In this document: positions 52,859 to 60,169 of the stretch, one piece after another
Layout: the number at the start of each line of letters is the position of its first letter
How positions within the stretch are numbered: position 1 is the stretch's first letter
Assembly: GCF_003860585.1 (NCBI RefSeq)
Contig: NZ_CP034159.1
Coordinates: forward strand, 2,852,001-2,916,000
Origin: Kaistella carnis
Lineage (GTDB): Bacteria; Bacteroidota; Bacteroidia; Flavobacteriales; Weeksellaceae
Length of the DNA: 64,000 nucleotides
Direction: 5' to 3'
Program-made: the position numbers and the translations under genes
The notes under the pieces: generated by a model
What the model was told of the DNA's origin: nothing
The model's database searches: none
The model's input: the letters and a program-made list of their open reading frames with translations, nothing else

Positions 52859-53617
52859 TTATGGGGTTCCAGATACTTGCACCAGCTGCAGCGCATTGTA
52901 CGATCCATTTTTCAACTCATAAAAAGTCCCATTGACCTCTTGATAAAAGTTGATACCGAACAGCAGAAACAAGGGGTTGAGGGAAGCTGCCGGTAAGGTA
53001 TTGTGTAACGCTATGGGTGCCGTCAGGACGGTGTCGATGGGTAAAATTCCACTTTCTGTTCGGTCGGAAGTGTAGGTCTCTGCCTCAAAATTGATGTCTG
53101 AACCCGCAGAAACCAACTTATAATGGGTGCTTCCCGCCGGCGCAATAACACTATCGGTCGGAGTAAAAGGCTCGATATCGATGTGCGCAGTACCGAGTGC
53201 CCGATCCAAAGTCGTTACAAAGGGGGCACCGAAACTGGTGTTCAGTTTGCCGTGAATATTGAAGTCAAATCCTTGCAGTAATTCTGCTTCACCGTCGATC
53301 ACATTTCGCTGTCCTCTTGGATTGATGGCATCGAGCTGAATCACTTTTACCATCTCTTTGGTCAGTCTGCTGACCATCAGGCGGTCTCCCGCGGTGCGCA
53401 GCAACGATTGCATGGAGTTTCGCAACACCTTACCTGCTTTACCGGCTCTGCCAAACTCTGCCATGTTTTCTCGGGTTCGCTGAAAAGCCGGATCAGTGCG
53501 CATTCTTTCGGCCGTAATGCCGCCTTTTTCACGGGCCATGTACCCGTCTTTTGTACGATAGAAGGTGATGTCTCCCATCGTTCCTTTCAACTTAATAAGT
53601 CCTTTTTGTCTTGCCAT
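52859..53617 (-). CDS. Unknown 252-aa protein, cassette gene 1
   Basis: I recognise this as a recurring Bacteroidota family of unknown function. It opens MARQKGLIKLKGTMGDITFY, then RTKDGYMAREKGGI and AFQRTRENMAEFGRAGKAGK, basic and glycine-rich. The C-terminal part is beta-rich (FDFNIHGKLNTSFGAPFVTT, then FLLFGINFYQEVNGTFYELK). There is no signal peptide or membrane segment. Its basic, repetitive start and its DUF5675 and holin-like partners would fit a phage structural protein or DNA-binding protein, but this is inference. Confidence 0.75.
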   Translation of the reverse strand: MARQKGLIKLKGTMGDITFYRTKDGYMAREKGGITAERMRTDPAFQRTRENMAEFGRAGKAGKVLRNSMQSLLRTAGDRLMVSRLTKEMVKVIQLDAINPRGQRNVIDGEAELLQGFDFNIHGKLNTSFGAPFVTTLDRALGTAHIDIEPFTPTDSVIAPAGSTHYKLVSAGSDINFEAETYTSDRTESGILPIDTVLTAPIALHNTLPAASLNPLFLLFGINFYQEVNGTFYELKNGSYNALQLVQVSGTP

Positions 53618-53690
53618 TTTGTTTGTTTTTAAGAAATTGATGAATCAACTGTTTGAGGTACAGTTGTAAAAACCTCTTGTGATCACAGGA

Positions 53691-53721
53691 CAAAAGTTGG
53701 CAATAATTTTAGATAAACCAA
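53691..53721 (-). promoter_or_regulatory. Possible promoter of the four-gene cassette
   Basis: On the minus strand TTGG lies 20 bases before AACTTTTG, a one-mismatch TAnnTTTG. It is about 75 bases before the first gene. The rest of the 370-base gap up to the next repeats shows no gene. Confidence 0.35.
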
Positions 53722-53989
53722 GTGTTGGTGCCGGGTAGGGAGGTTTTTGCCGAAAGCAGTGTTTTTTGCGCAAAGCGCTGATTTCTACCGGTTAGGCCGG
53801 TATTGCCGAAAGTTTAAGTGGGGATTTGGGCAACTATCCTAGGAGTATCATGGGGTGATGCCAGGGGAGGGGTAGGTTGCGTTTGGAATGTCGGGATTTA
53901 GGCTAATATCAATTTTTATTCAAGCAACGGGTTCCTGAGTTACATCCGAAACTCTCAAGAAACACTGCTCTATCAAGCCGCTGAACGAA

Positions 53990-54268
53990 TTGGTTAGTAG
54001 AGATTGCTCCGTCATTCGTTCCTCACTCCTCGCAATGACAGCGTATGGGGGATCCCCGCAAGCGCGGGAGTTTGTCATTGCGAAGCGGCATCCAGAATGA
54101 GCAGTAAACAGTGATCTTTCAAGCCGCTGAAGCAATCTCTGTGTAATCGGTGGTGCTGTTGCGAAGTAGAGATTGCTTCGTCGTTCGTTCCTCACTCCTC
54201 GCAATGACAGCGTATGGATGCTCCTCGCAATGACAGCGTACCGGGGCTGCTCGCAATGGCGGGAGTTT
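53990..54268. repeat. Palindromic units of array 2, before nuclease copy 2
   Basis: Right arms begin at 54001 (one mismatch) and 54170. The left arm GAAGCAATCTC recurs between them, and outer GTCATTGCGAAGCGGCATCC is present. Spacers (TGTGTAATCGGTGGTGC) differ from those of array 1. Confidence 0.82.
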
Positions 54269-54719
54269 GTCATTGCGAAGCGGCATCCAGAATGAGCAGT
54301 AAACAGTGATCTTTCAAGCTGCTGAAGCAATCTCCCTAATTATTTCTATCTTCGATAGATGAAACCGGGTTTTATATACATTCTTACCAATAAGACCCAT
54401 ACGGTCTTATATGTTGGTGTGACTTCCAATTTACCCAACAGAATCTTAGAACATAAGGCGAAAAAATATCAGAATAGTTTTAGCTGCAGATATAATCTGG
54501 ATCAACTCGTTTATTGGGAATCGTTTCAGGAAATTGGAGATGCGATCATGCGTGAAAAACAAATTAAGGGTGGTTCAAGACAGAAGAAACTGGACTTAAT
54601 TAATGGTTTGAACCCGGAGTGGAATGATTTGTATGACCGAATCAAAGATATTATGAATCCGTTTTATTGAGATAGGTTCGAGATTGCTTCGTCGTTCGTT
54701 CCTCACTCCTCGCAATGAC
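54269..54719 (+). mobile_element. Gene-bearing palindromic unit 2 (GIY-YIG)
   Basis: The arms are arranged as in unit 1: outer left GTCATTGCGAAGCGGC, inner left GAAGCAATCTC, gene, inner right AGATTGCTTCGTCGTTCGTT, outer right CGCAATGAC. Confidence 0.6.
54359..54670 (+). CDS. Stand-alone GIY-YIG nuclease, copy 2
   Basis: A 103-residue paralogue of copy 1 with the same motifs: FIYILTNKTHTVLYVGVTSN, LPNRILEHK with the catalytic arginine, and the glutamate in AIMREKQIKGG. The leader, TATCTTCGATAGATG, closely matches copy 1 (TAACTTCGATGGATG), so promoter and start were carried along. About 86 percent of residues are identical by eye. Both genes are intact with motif residues kept, which suggests that selection or recent movement has preserved them. 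Confidence 0.9.
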   Translation: MKPGFIYILTNKTHTVLYVGVTSNLPNRILEHKAKKYQNSFSCRYNLDQLVYWESFQEIGDAIMREKQIKGGSRQKKLDLINGLNPEWNDLYDRIKDIMNPFY

Positions 54720-55040
54720 AGGAATTTGTCATTGCGAAGCGGCATCCTGAATAAGCCATTATAAAAGTCTCTTTCAAGCCGCTGAATCAATCTCTGTGTA
54801 ATCCGTGGTGCTATTGTGAAGTAGAGATTGCTTCGTCGTTCGTTCCTCACTCCTCGCAATGACGGTAGTTTGTCATTGCGAAGCGGCCTCCTGAATAAGC
54901 CATTATAAAAGTCTCTTTCAAGCCGCTGAATCAATCTCTGTGTAATCCGTGGTGCTATTGTGAAGTAGAGATTGCTTCGTCGTTCGTTCCTCACTCCTCG
55001 CAATGACAGCGTACGGGGGCTCCTCGCAATGACGGGAGTT
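54720..55040. repeat. Palindromic units of array 2, after nuclease copy 2
   Basis: Right arms at 54681, 54825 and 54969 give an exact 144-base period. The two full units differ by only a few bases. The left arm here reads CTGAATCAATCTC, one base off the usual GAAGCAATCTC. After 55040 to about 55115 nothing is seen except CACCAACCATTCC-like words. Confidence 0.85.
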
Positions 55041-55115
55041 TGTGATCAAACCAATTCGAGATTACCCCAAAACTCAATCACCCAATCACTCAGCCAACAA
55101 CACCACCAACCATTC

Positions 55116-55319
55116 CTAATCCAAAATAAACGCCTGCACAGCTTCGTAAGGCAGTCCCATGAAGGTGCAAAATTCTGCCACAGTGACGAATTGATGATCG
55201 GGTTTTTGGAGGTGGTCTTTGATTTTGTGAATGAGATCTCGGCTGTAGCGTTCACTTTTGCCGGTGATGCGCTGGATATCTTTGGGATAAATGCAGAGGC
55301 GCGTGATTCGTGGTTTCAT
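55116..55319 (-). CDS. Small HTH-like protein of unknown function
   Basis: The 67-residue protein from MKPRITRLCIYPKDIQRITG is followed by KSERYSRDLIHKIKDHLQKP and HQFVTVAEFCTFMGLPYEAV. I recognise the type from many Bacteroidota genomes: a small winged-helix-like domain opening with ICIYPKDI. It probably binds DNA, but no target is known. A start nine codons upstream gives a non-conserved leader. Confidence 0.65.
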   Translation of the reverse strand: MKPRITRLCIYPKDIQRITGKSERYSRDLIHKIKDHLQKPDHQFVTVAEFCTFMGLPYEAVQAFILD

Positions 55320-55599
55320 GACGCTTTGTTTTTGATTGCTATACAAAGATTAGCTATCAAACCCACACGCACTCAATAGAAGTGCCATAGTACGGAACTT
55401 TTGTTACTAACAATATTTTGGTGGAGAGGGGAATCATGATGCTGAAAAAAGGAGGTATCTCCTAAGGTGACGGGGTCGGTTGGAAGGAATCGGAGGACAT
55501 TACCCATGCGGAAATGGAAGGGTGAAATGATTAACCCCGGAATTTCGTGCCCGGAAAAAATAGTTCTCCGTAAGAGGGAGTTGTCAGTTGGGTCAGGCA

Positions 55600-56451
55600 T
55601 CAGATGCCCTCTTCTTTTTCCAGGTAAGTGGTTAGGTTTTCGGTAAGAAGTTGTAAAAACCTGGTGGGGCTGGATTTTCTGTTTTTGATTTCAGCGATGG
55701 TATTGTGATAATTTCCCAGGTCGATACTGAATGCTTCTTCAAACCACTTTACGGTCTCGGAGAGTGAGGTGGTACCGCCGTTGAAACAATGGGTATGGTG
55801 CAGGGCGAAGACCAGTTCGGTGAGGGCTACTTTTGGAGCCGTCCACTGCACCTCCCGTTTCGGCAAAGTTTCTTCAAATGATTTTTCCTTCAATCGGGCG
55901 ATCTGGGTAGAAAGGAATATTTCGTAGTCGTCGTGCGCGATGATTTGGGCGATCAAATGGTCGTGCGACGTGGAAAATCGTTCATCATAGCTGTGAATAT
56001 CCACTGCCAGTTTTACATCGAGGTCATATTGGAACCGCAGAAAGTATTTGCGGTCCATATAGGTGGCGTTTCTTCGGTAATAACTCATAAAATCCCTGTT
56101 TTCAAGAGAGAAGTACCGGAGATACTCGAGTTCTGATTCATAGATGCCTTTCTTTAATTTAGTTCCCGAATGGGGGAGAGATGAAAGGAGGGAGATCACT
56201 CTCGAAAAATAGATGAACTTTGCAATGAACGGCGGCTTTAATTCTTTGAAGAAATGGACTTCGCTTTCCCAGCAGTCGAATTGGTGCGTAATGACCCATG
56301 ATTTCAGGGACCGTATAGCAGTGTCTGTTTCGGCAAGCGAAAACTGGGCGGCTTCCAGACTGTTCTTTTTTTCCACCTTCAGGTCCCTGATTTTCTTTTT
56401 CAGGTCTGCCCAAAGGTTGTTGGTTCTCTCAGTTAGTTCTTTTGATTCCAT
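55600..56451 (-). CDS. RteC-family protein (orphan)
   Basis: A 283-residue mostly helical protein with the RteC pattern: EVHFFKELKPPFIAKFIYFS, YFSLENRDFMSYYRRNATYM and a C-terminal winged-helix-like part (LTELVFALHHTHCFNGGTTS). RteC regulates excision of CTnDOT-type conjugative transposons in Bacteroides. No rteA, rteB, exc or tra genes are in view, so it is probably a relic or a domesticated regulator. Confidence 0.85.
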   Translation of the reverse strand: MESKELTERTNNLWADLKKKIRDLKVEKKNSLEAAQFSLAETDTAIRSLKSWVITHQFDCWESEVHFFKELKPPFIAKFIYFSRVISLLSSLPHSGTKLKKGIYESELEYLRYFSLENRDFMSYYRRNATYMDRKYFLRFQYDLDVKLAVDIHSYDERFSTSHDHLIAQIIAHDDYEIFLSTQIARLKEKSFEETLPKREVQWTAPKVALTELVFALHHTHCFNGGTTSLSETVKWFEEAFSIDLGNYHNTIAEIKNRKSSPTRFLQLLTENLTTYLEKEEGI

Positions 56452-56479
56452 AGGCGATTTTCAACAAATTGTCACAAGT

Positions 56480-57256
56480 TTAGTTAATCGATTTTAATTG
56501 TTTGATCCGGAGCTCAATAAAATCAGACGGTCGGATTTTATTGTGCTCATAGAAAAGTCTTGAAAAATGCTGACGCGATTTAATTCCACATTTCCGCGCG
56601 AGTTCGGGTGTTTTCAGTTTCAGGAATTCGCGGTCACTGTTTAGTTTTTCTGTGATATACCTAATCCGCAACGTGTTGAGGTACGTGGTGAAATTCATAT
56701 TCAGGTGCTCATTAATCACATAAGAGAGATTGTTTTTCGTAACCTGAAGCGCGGCCGCTAAATTGATGATGGTGAGATCCGGATTGATGAAGCCCAGGTA
56801 GCTTTTGACGACTCCGATATTGTATTTTATTTTAAAAATGAGATAATCTTCTCCGGTTTCATCTGCAAACGCTGCCGCTTCGAGGTACTGATCAAGTGCC
56901 TGATCATAGTTCCTGTAATTAAAGTAAAAAACAATTCCTTTCGCGAGATAGGCCTTACTGATCATTGCGGTGTCGCCTGTCTTTTTTGCTGCCTGTATGA
57001 TGCTGTCACTGTAGAGTAGCTTCTGTCGGCGATCTTTAGAATAGTAGGCGGCGTCTTCATACGCATAGACCAAATGTCTGAAATTTTGGTTTTTTTTACC
57101 CAAACGGATGCTCTTTTGTACCGCAGGAAGAGCGCGGGCATCATTTTCGGGAAAATCAGCGTAGCTTTTCTGCAGCTGCATATACTGCAAAACACTTTCC
57201 TGCGCAGTGCAAACTGCGCCAATAAGCATACAGAAAAGAAAAATGTTTCTACCCAT
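56480..57256 (-). CDS. TPR/AraC-type regulator with an apparent internal deletion
   Basis: The 258-residue protein has a signal peptide (MGRNIFLFCMLIGAVCTA). TPR-like helices follow to about residue 160 (YLAKGIVFYFNYRNYDQALD). At SYLGFINPDLTIINLAAALQ it passes straight into the C-terminal AraC HTH (NEHLNMNFTTYLNTLRIRYI, then RKCGIKSRQHFSRLFYEHNK). Family members are around 550 residues, with more TPRs and a membrane helix in between. Here that part is missing in frame. A signal peptide without a membrane helix would send the HTH outside, so it is likely inactive. Confidence 0.75.
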   Translation of the reverse strand: MGRNIFLFCMLIGAVCTAQESVLQYMQLQKSYADFPENDARALPAVQKSIRLGKKNQNFRHLVYAYEDAAYYSKDRRQKLLYSDSIIQAAKKTGDTAMISKAYLAKGIVFYFNYRNYDQALDQYLEAAAFADETGEDYLIFKIKYNIGVVKSYLGFINPDLTIINLAAALQVTKNNLSYVINEHLNMNFTTYLNTLRIRYITEKLNSDREFLKLKTPELARKCGIKSRQHFSRLFYEHNKIRPSDFIELRIKQLKSIN

Positions 57257-57390
57257 TCCCCACTTTTTGATTGACAGCGTCTTTCTCAGACCATCATTTA
57301 ATCCGTGCGCAGTGGTTCTTCACAAATGAGCAAACAATTTACACAAATTCAAATCATATTCGCAAATCGGGCCAAAAATAGGGGATCCCG

Positions 57391-57420
57391 AGTGTCTTTT
57401 AAGACGTCCTAAAAGACACT
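57391..57420. promoter_or_regulatory. Perfect inverted repeat between divergent genes
   Basis: AGTGTCTTTTA and TAAAAGACACT flank an eight-base centre. It lies in the 269-base gap between the regulator and the lipoprotein-like gene. Its length and symmetry suit an operator or a small hairpin; no T run follows. Confidence 0.45.
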
Positions 57421-57525
57421 TCGTAACCGCAAACATTTGCGCACAGGAGAAATGCACCCTAATTTCGAATCAGAATTCTAGGTTAAATCAACCGGTACCG
57501 GGATCACTTTTAAAAAATCATTATT

Positions 57526-58048
57526 ATGAAAAAAGTTATCTCAATAGTAAGTGTTTTATCCGTGTTGGGCATGGTCGCCTGCCGTAACGGAAATGAAGAA
57601 TATAAGGGGTCTTTATCAGGAGAAAATGATATAGTGCTACCCCATTATGATCATCGTGACTCCACTGGAGCGTCGCATTCGTGTGGCGGAAAGGATCAGG
57701 AACCACCGCGTAAAGACCTGTTGCAGTGGAAAGGAGGCACGATAAAGGAGGGTAGTAAAATGAACCTTCAGCCCTAGATCATGGGGCGTTTTGCCAACCT
57801 TTCAGCAAGTGCTGTCACCGCTTCAAGTGGGGATCTTTGTCCTTGCAGCGGGGAATGGGAAATTGTCGGTACCGTCACTACCACTGCCGTACTGGCAAAA
57901 GGAAAGGTCATGCCGGAGTATTATGGGAAGATGGTGGTCTGGATGCTGGTGAGGAGGGGTTGACGTTTAGGCATGCATCGGTGCATAATTACATGATAGG
58001 CTCTATGCAACGGGGTGAGCTTATCATAAGGAAACCACTCACATTTTG
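57526..58048 (+). pseudogene. Broken small lipoprotein gene
   Basis: The first 83 codons give a lipoprotein signal (VISIVSVLSVLGMVACRNGN) and a histidine-rich DHRDSTGASHSCGG stretch, ending in TAG. In the same frame, one codon later, IMGRFANLSASAVTASSGDL continues with CPCSGEWEIVGTV. A shift near 57930 then gives DGGLDAGEEGLTFRHASVHN and YMIGSMQRGELIIRKPLTF. Together these look like one protein of about 175 residues broken by a stop and a frameshift. A short intact lipoprotein of 83 residues is the alternative. Confidence 0.4.
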
Positions 58049-58433
58049 AAGCAGCTAAAATGAATCAGTGACGGCGAATTTTTTCTGTGAAGTACTTGCT
58101 TTTTCAACCCGTATCGAAGCGCAACAGCAAAGAAGTAAAGGTGGGCCACTTCTAAATTGAGGTTGCTCGCCAAATATCACTCATTGTTTAACTTTTAGAA
58201 TCGGCCGGTCGAAAGCGGGCTGAACCGGGGAGGCTCCCTTTAAAAACCAAAACGTATGATGTATTTATTAATCAAGATCTGACTCGATAGGAGGAAAAAA
58301 GAGGGGATGGGTACAACAAGCCTTCGTCGCTATAGGTACCATTTATTTCATAAAGCCTTTTGTTATTCCAGATTGGCGCAGATCTCTAAAGTTTTTATGG
58401 TAATCTTTTTTGATGTATAAAAAGACCCGTATT
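58049..58433. other. Gene-less region before the DUF6520 gene
   Basis: No gene or clear repeat is visible in about 385 bases. GC is slightly higher near 58200-58240 (GGCCGGTCGAAAGCGGGCTG). A promoter for the DUF6520 gene must lie near the end, but no good TAnnTTTG is seen. Confidence 0.4.
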
Positions 58434-58745
58434 ATGAAAACAATAAAGTTTTTAAAATTTAATTTGATGGCGATCGTTGCGGTATTCGTGATTAATACTG
58501 CGATGTCTTTCAATAAACCGGAAAAGAAAGAGGGATCACAAACATTCTATTATTCATCTTCCGGGATGTCTGCAGGAGACTTTGCGATACCAAGTCATTG
58601 GCAACCTGGCAATCCTGGCGATTGTGAAACAGAAGGGTTAAAACCTTGTACCATTGTAGTTCCGGAAGGACAAACGCTTAGTGGATTCCTTGCAGGGAAA
58701 AATAACGATGCTGTTCTGGCCGTCAGTATTGGTAGAAGACCTTAA
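58434..58745 (+). CDS. DUF6520 family protein
   Basis: The 103-residue protein from MKTIKFLKFNLMAIVAVFVI has a signal-like hydrophobic segment followed by AMSFNKPEKK. The mature part has a proline/glycine-rich stretch (SHWQPGNPGDCETEGLKPCT) with two cysteines. This is the DUF6520 arrangement, small secreted proteins found in tandem in flavobacteria and of unknown role. An upstream ATG eight codons earlier is less likely. Confidence 0.75.
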   Translation: MKTIKFLKFNLMAIVAVFVINTAMSFNKPEKKEGSQTFYYSSSGMSAGDFAIPSHWQPGNPGDCETEGLKPCTIVVPEGQTLSGFLAGKNNDAVLAVSIGRRP

Positions 58746-58750
58746 AAATT

Positions 58751-58778
58751 GAAGGTTGGCAAGCTTTTGCCAACCTTC
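58751..58778. terminator. Terminator between DUF6520 and SusD genes
   Basis: GAAGGTTGGCAA and TTGCCAACCTTC form a perfect stem between convergent stop codons. Confidence 0.82.
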
Positions 58779-58780
58779 AT

Positions 58781-60142
58781 TTATCTGATATTCTGCTGAA
58801 TTCCGGACAGTTTTATAATTTCTTCTGGAATAGCGACAGCATACCTTAAATCATTTGGTGGTAAGGTATATGTTTTACCATTGACCGTTTTTGTCAGCGT
58901 AATATTGGCGCCATCACGATTATAACGTTTCAGATCTGCCCATCTTATTCCCCGGAATAAAAGCTCCTTTTGTCTTTCTTTCGCAATCACAGTTAACGCA
59001 GCATCTTTCGTAGCAGCAGTTAAATTAATAAAAGTACCATTTTGCCATCGTGTAACCAGCAGCTGGTTGAGGACATTCATGGCCTCCGGAACTTTATTAA
59101 GCTGTGCGTTTGCTTCAGCGGCGATCAGATAGATTTCGTCGGTAGCTGCACCTACTAATTTACCACTTGATCCACCTGTATAATTACCGCGGAATATTAT
59201 TTCTCCATCAGGATTTATTTTGAAATAAATTGATTTTCGAAGATCATGATCACTATAAGATTGGTATAAATCCACCGGCACTCTTATGATCGGACTATAG
59301 ACTGCAAGGTTGATATACATTGAGGTACGAAGCAAAACTTCTGTATTCAGGTCTTTAATAGGAAAACTCACAGCTGGATTCAAACTGTTAAAATCCATTA
59401 ATTCATTCTTCAATGCAAGCGTTTTTGTTGCATACTCCAATGCCTTTTCATAGTCACCCATGTACAGATAAGTTCTTGCTAAATAAGCTAAAGCACTTAT
59501 TTTGGAAGGCCTGGTTGCTGCTGCCTGTTGTACAGGAAGGAGATCGACTGCTTCATGAAGGTCTGAAAGAATTTGCACATAGGTTTCCTGTAAAGTGGAC
59601 CGTTTAGAAGGAGTAGACATATCTGGATTTAGACGCAGTGGCAACCCCAAATCCGTGTCAGCCGTTGTTTTATTGTAAGCCAGACACCAAATTTGTGCGG
59701 CATCTAAAAAGCGGGCAGCTCGGAAAACCAATGCCTGCCCTCTCACATTTGCAGCGTCGGGAATTTGATACGTATCCAGATTGTACAATACCGAATTTGA
59801 AATGTAGATGGCCTTGTAACAATAATACCAGTCATTTCCTGCACTCTTAGGAGTGGCAACATGATCCGGCTGCCACGTATATAATCTTTTATCTTCCTCA
59901 TACATCAATGCATTAAAGTTGGCATCAGATATATAATAATCGTCGGAACCTACCATGCCGCTTGCAGCAAAATTGGTGATGACATCATTGTATTTATCTA
60001 ATAATGCCTGATTATCTTCTAAAGTAATCGGTGTTGCTAATCTCAAGTCCGATTTTTCGTCCAAAAGTCTGTTGCAGGAGGTCATCATCAGAATCATCAT
60101 CAATGACAGCCATAAAAATAAGGTCGTAAATTGGGTTTTCAT
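58781..60142 (-). CDS. RagB/SusD-family nutrient-binding lipoprotein
   Basis: The 453-residue protein has a lipobox MMTSC with cysteine 23. TPR-like SusD repeats follow (KISALAYLARTYLYMGDYEK). A C-terminal SusD segment includes EIYLIAAEANAQLN and AKERQKELLFRGIRWADLKR. SusD lids sit over the SusC channel at the outer membrane and capture glycans or peptides. The substrate cannot be told, as no hydrolases are adjacent. It follows the SusC gene after 27 bases. Confidence 0.93.
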   Translation of the reverse strand: MKTQFTTLFLWLSLMMILMMTSCNRLLDEKSDLRLATPITLEDNQALLDKYNDVITNFAASGMVGSDDYYISDANFNALMYEEDKRLYTWQPDHVATPKSAGNDWYYCYKAIYISNSVLYNLDTYQIPDAANVRGQALVFRAARFLDAAQIWCLAYNKTTADTDLGLPLRLNPDMSTPSKRSTLQETYVQILSDLHEAVDLLPVQQAAATRPSKISALAYLARTYLYMGDYEKALEYATKTLALKNELMDFNSLNPAVSFPIKDLNTEVLLRTSMYINLAVYSPIIRVPVDLYQSYSDHDLRKSIYFKINPDGEIIFRGNYTGGSSGKLVGAATDEIYLIAAEANAQLNKVPEAMNVLNQLLVTRWQNGTFINLTAATKDAALTVIAKERQKELLFRGIRWADLKRYNRDGANITLTKTVNGKTYTLPPNDLRYAVAIPEEIIKLSGIQQNIR

Positions 60143-60169
60143 AATAGTAGAGTAGTTAAAAATTACAGA

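Noticed and set aside
54596..55003. 135-aa minus-strand frame rich in RGVRNERRSNLY
   Set aside because: It repeats exactly with the 144-base unit and reads through the end of the nuclease gene on the other strand.
55373..55600. 75-aa frame starting on the RteC stop codon
   Set aside because: The TGATG overlap is tempting, but composition is not protein-like and no family is recognised; left as uncertain.
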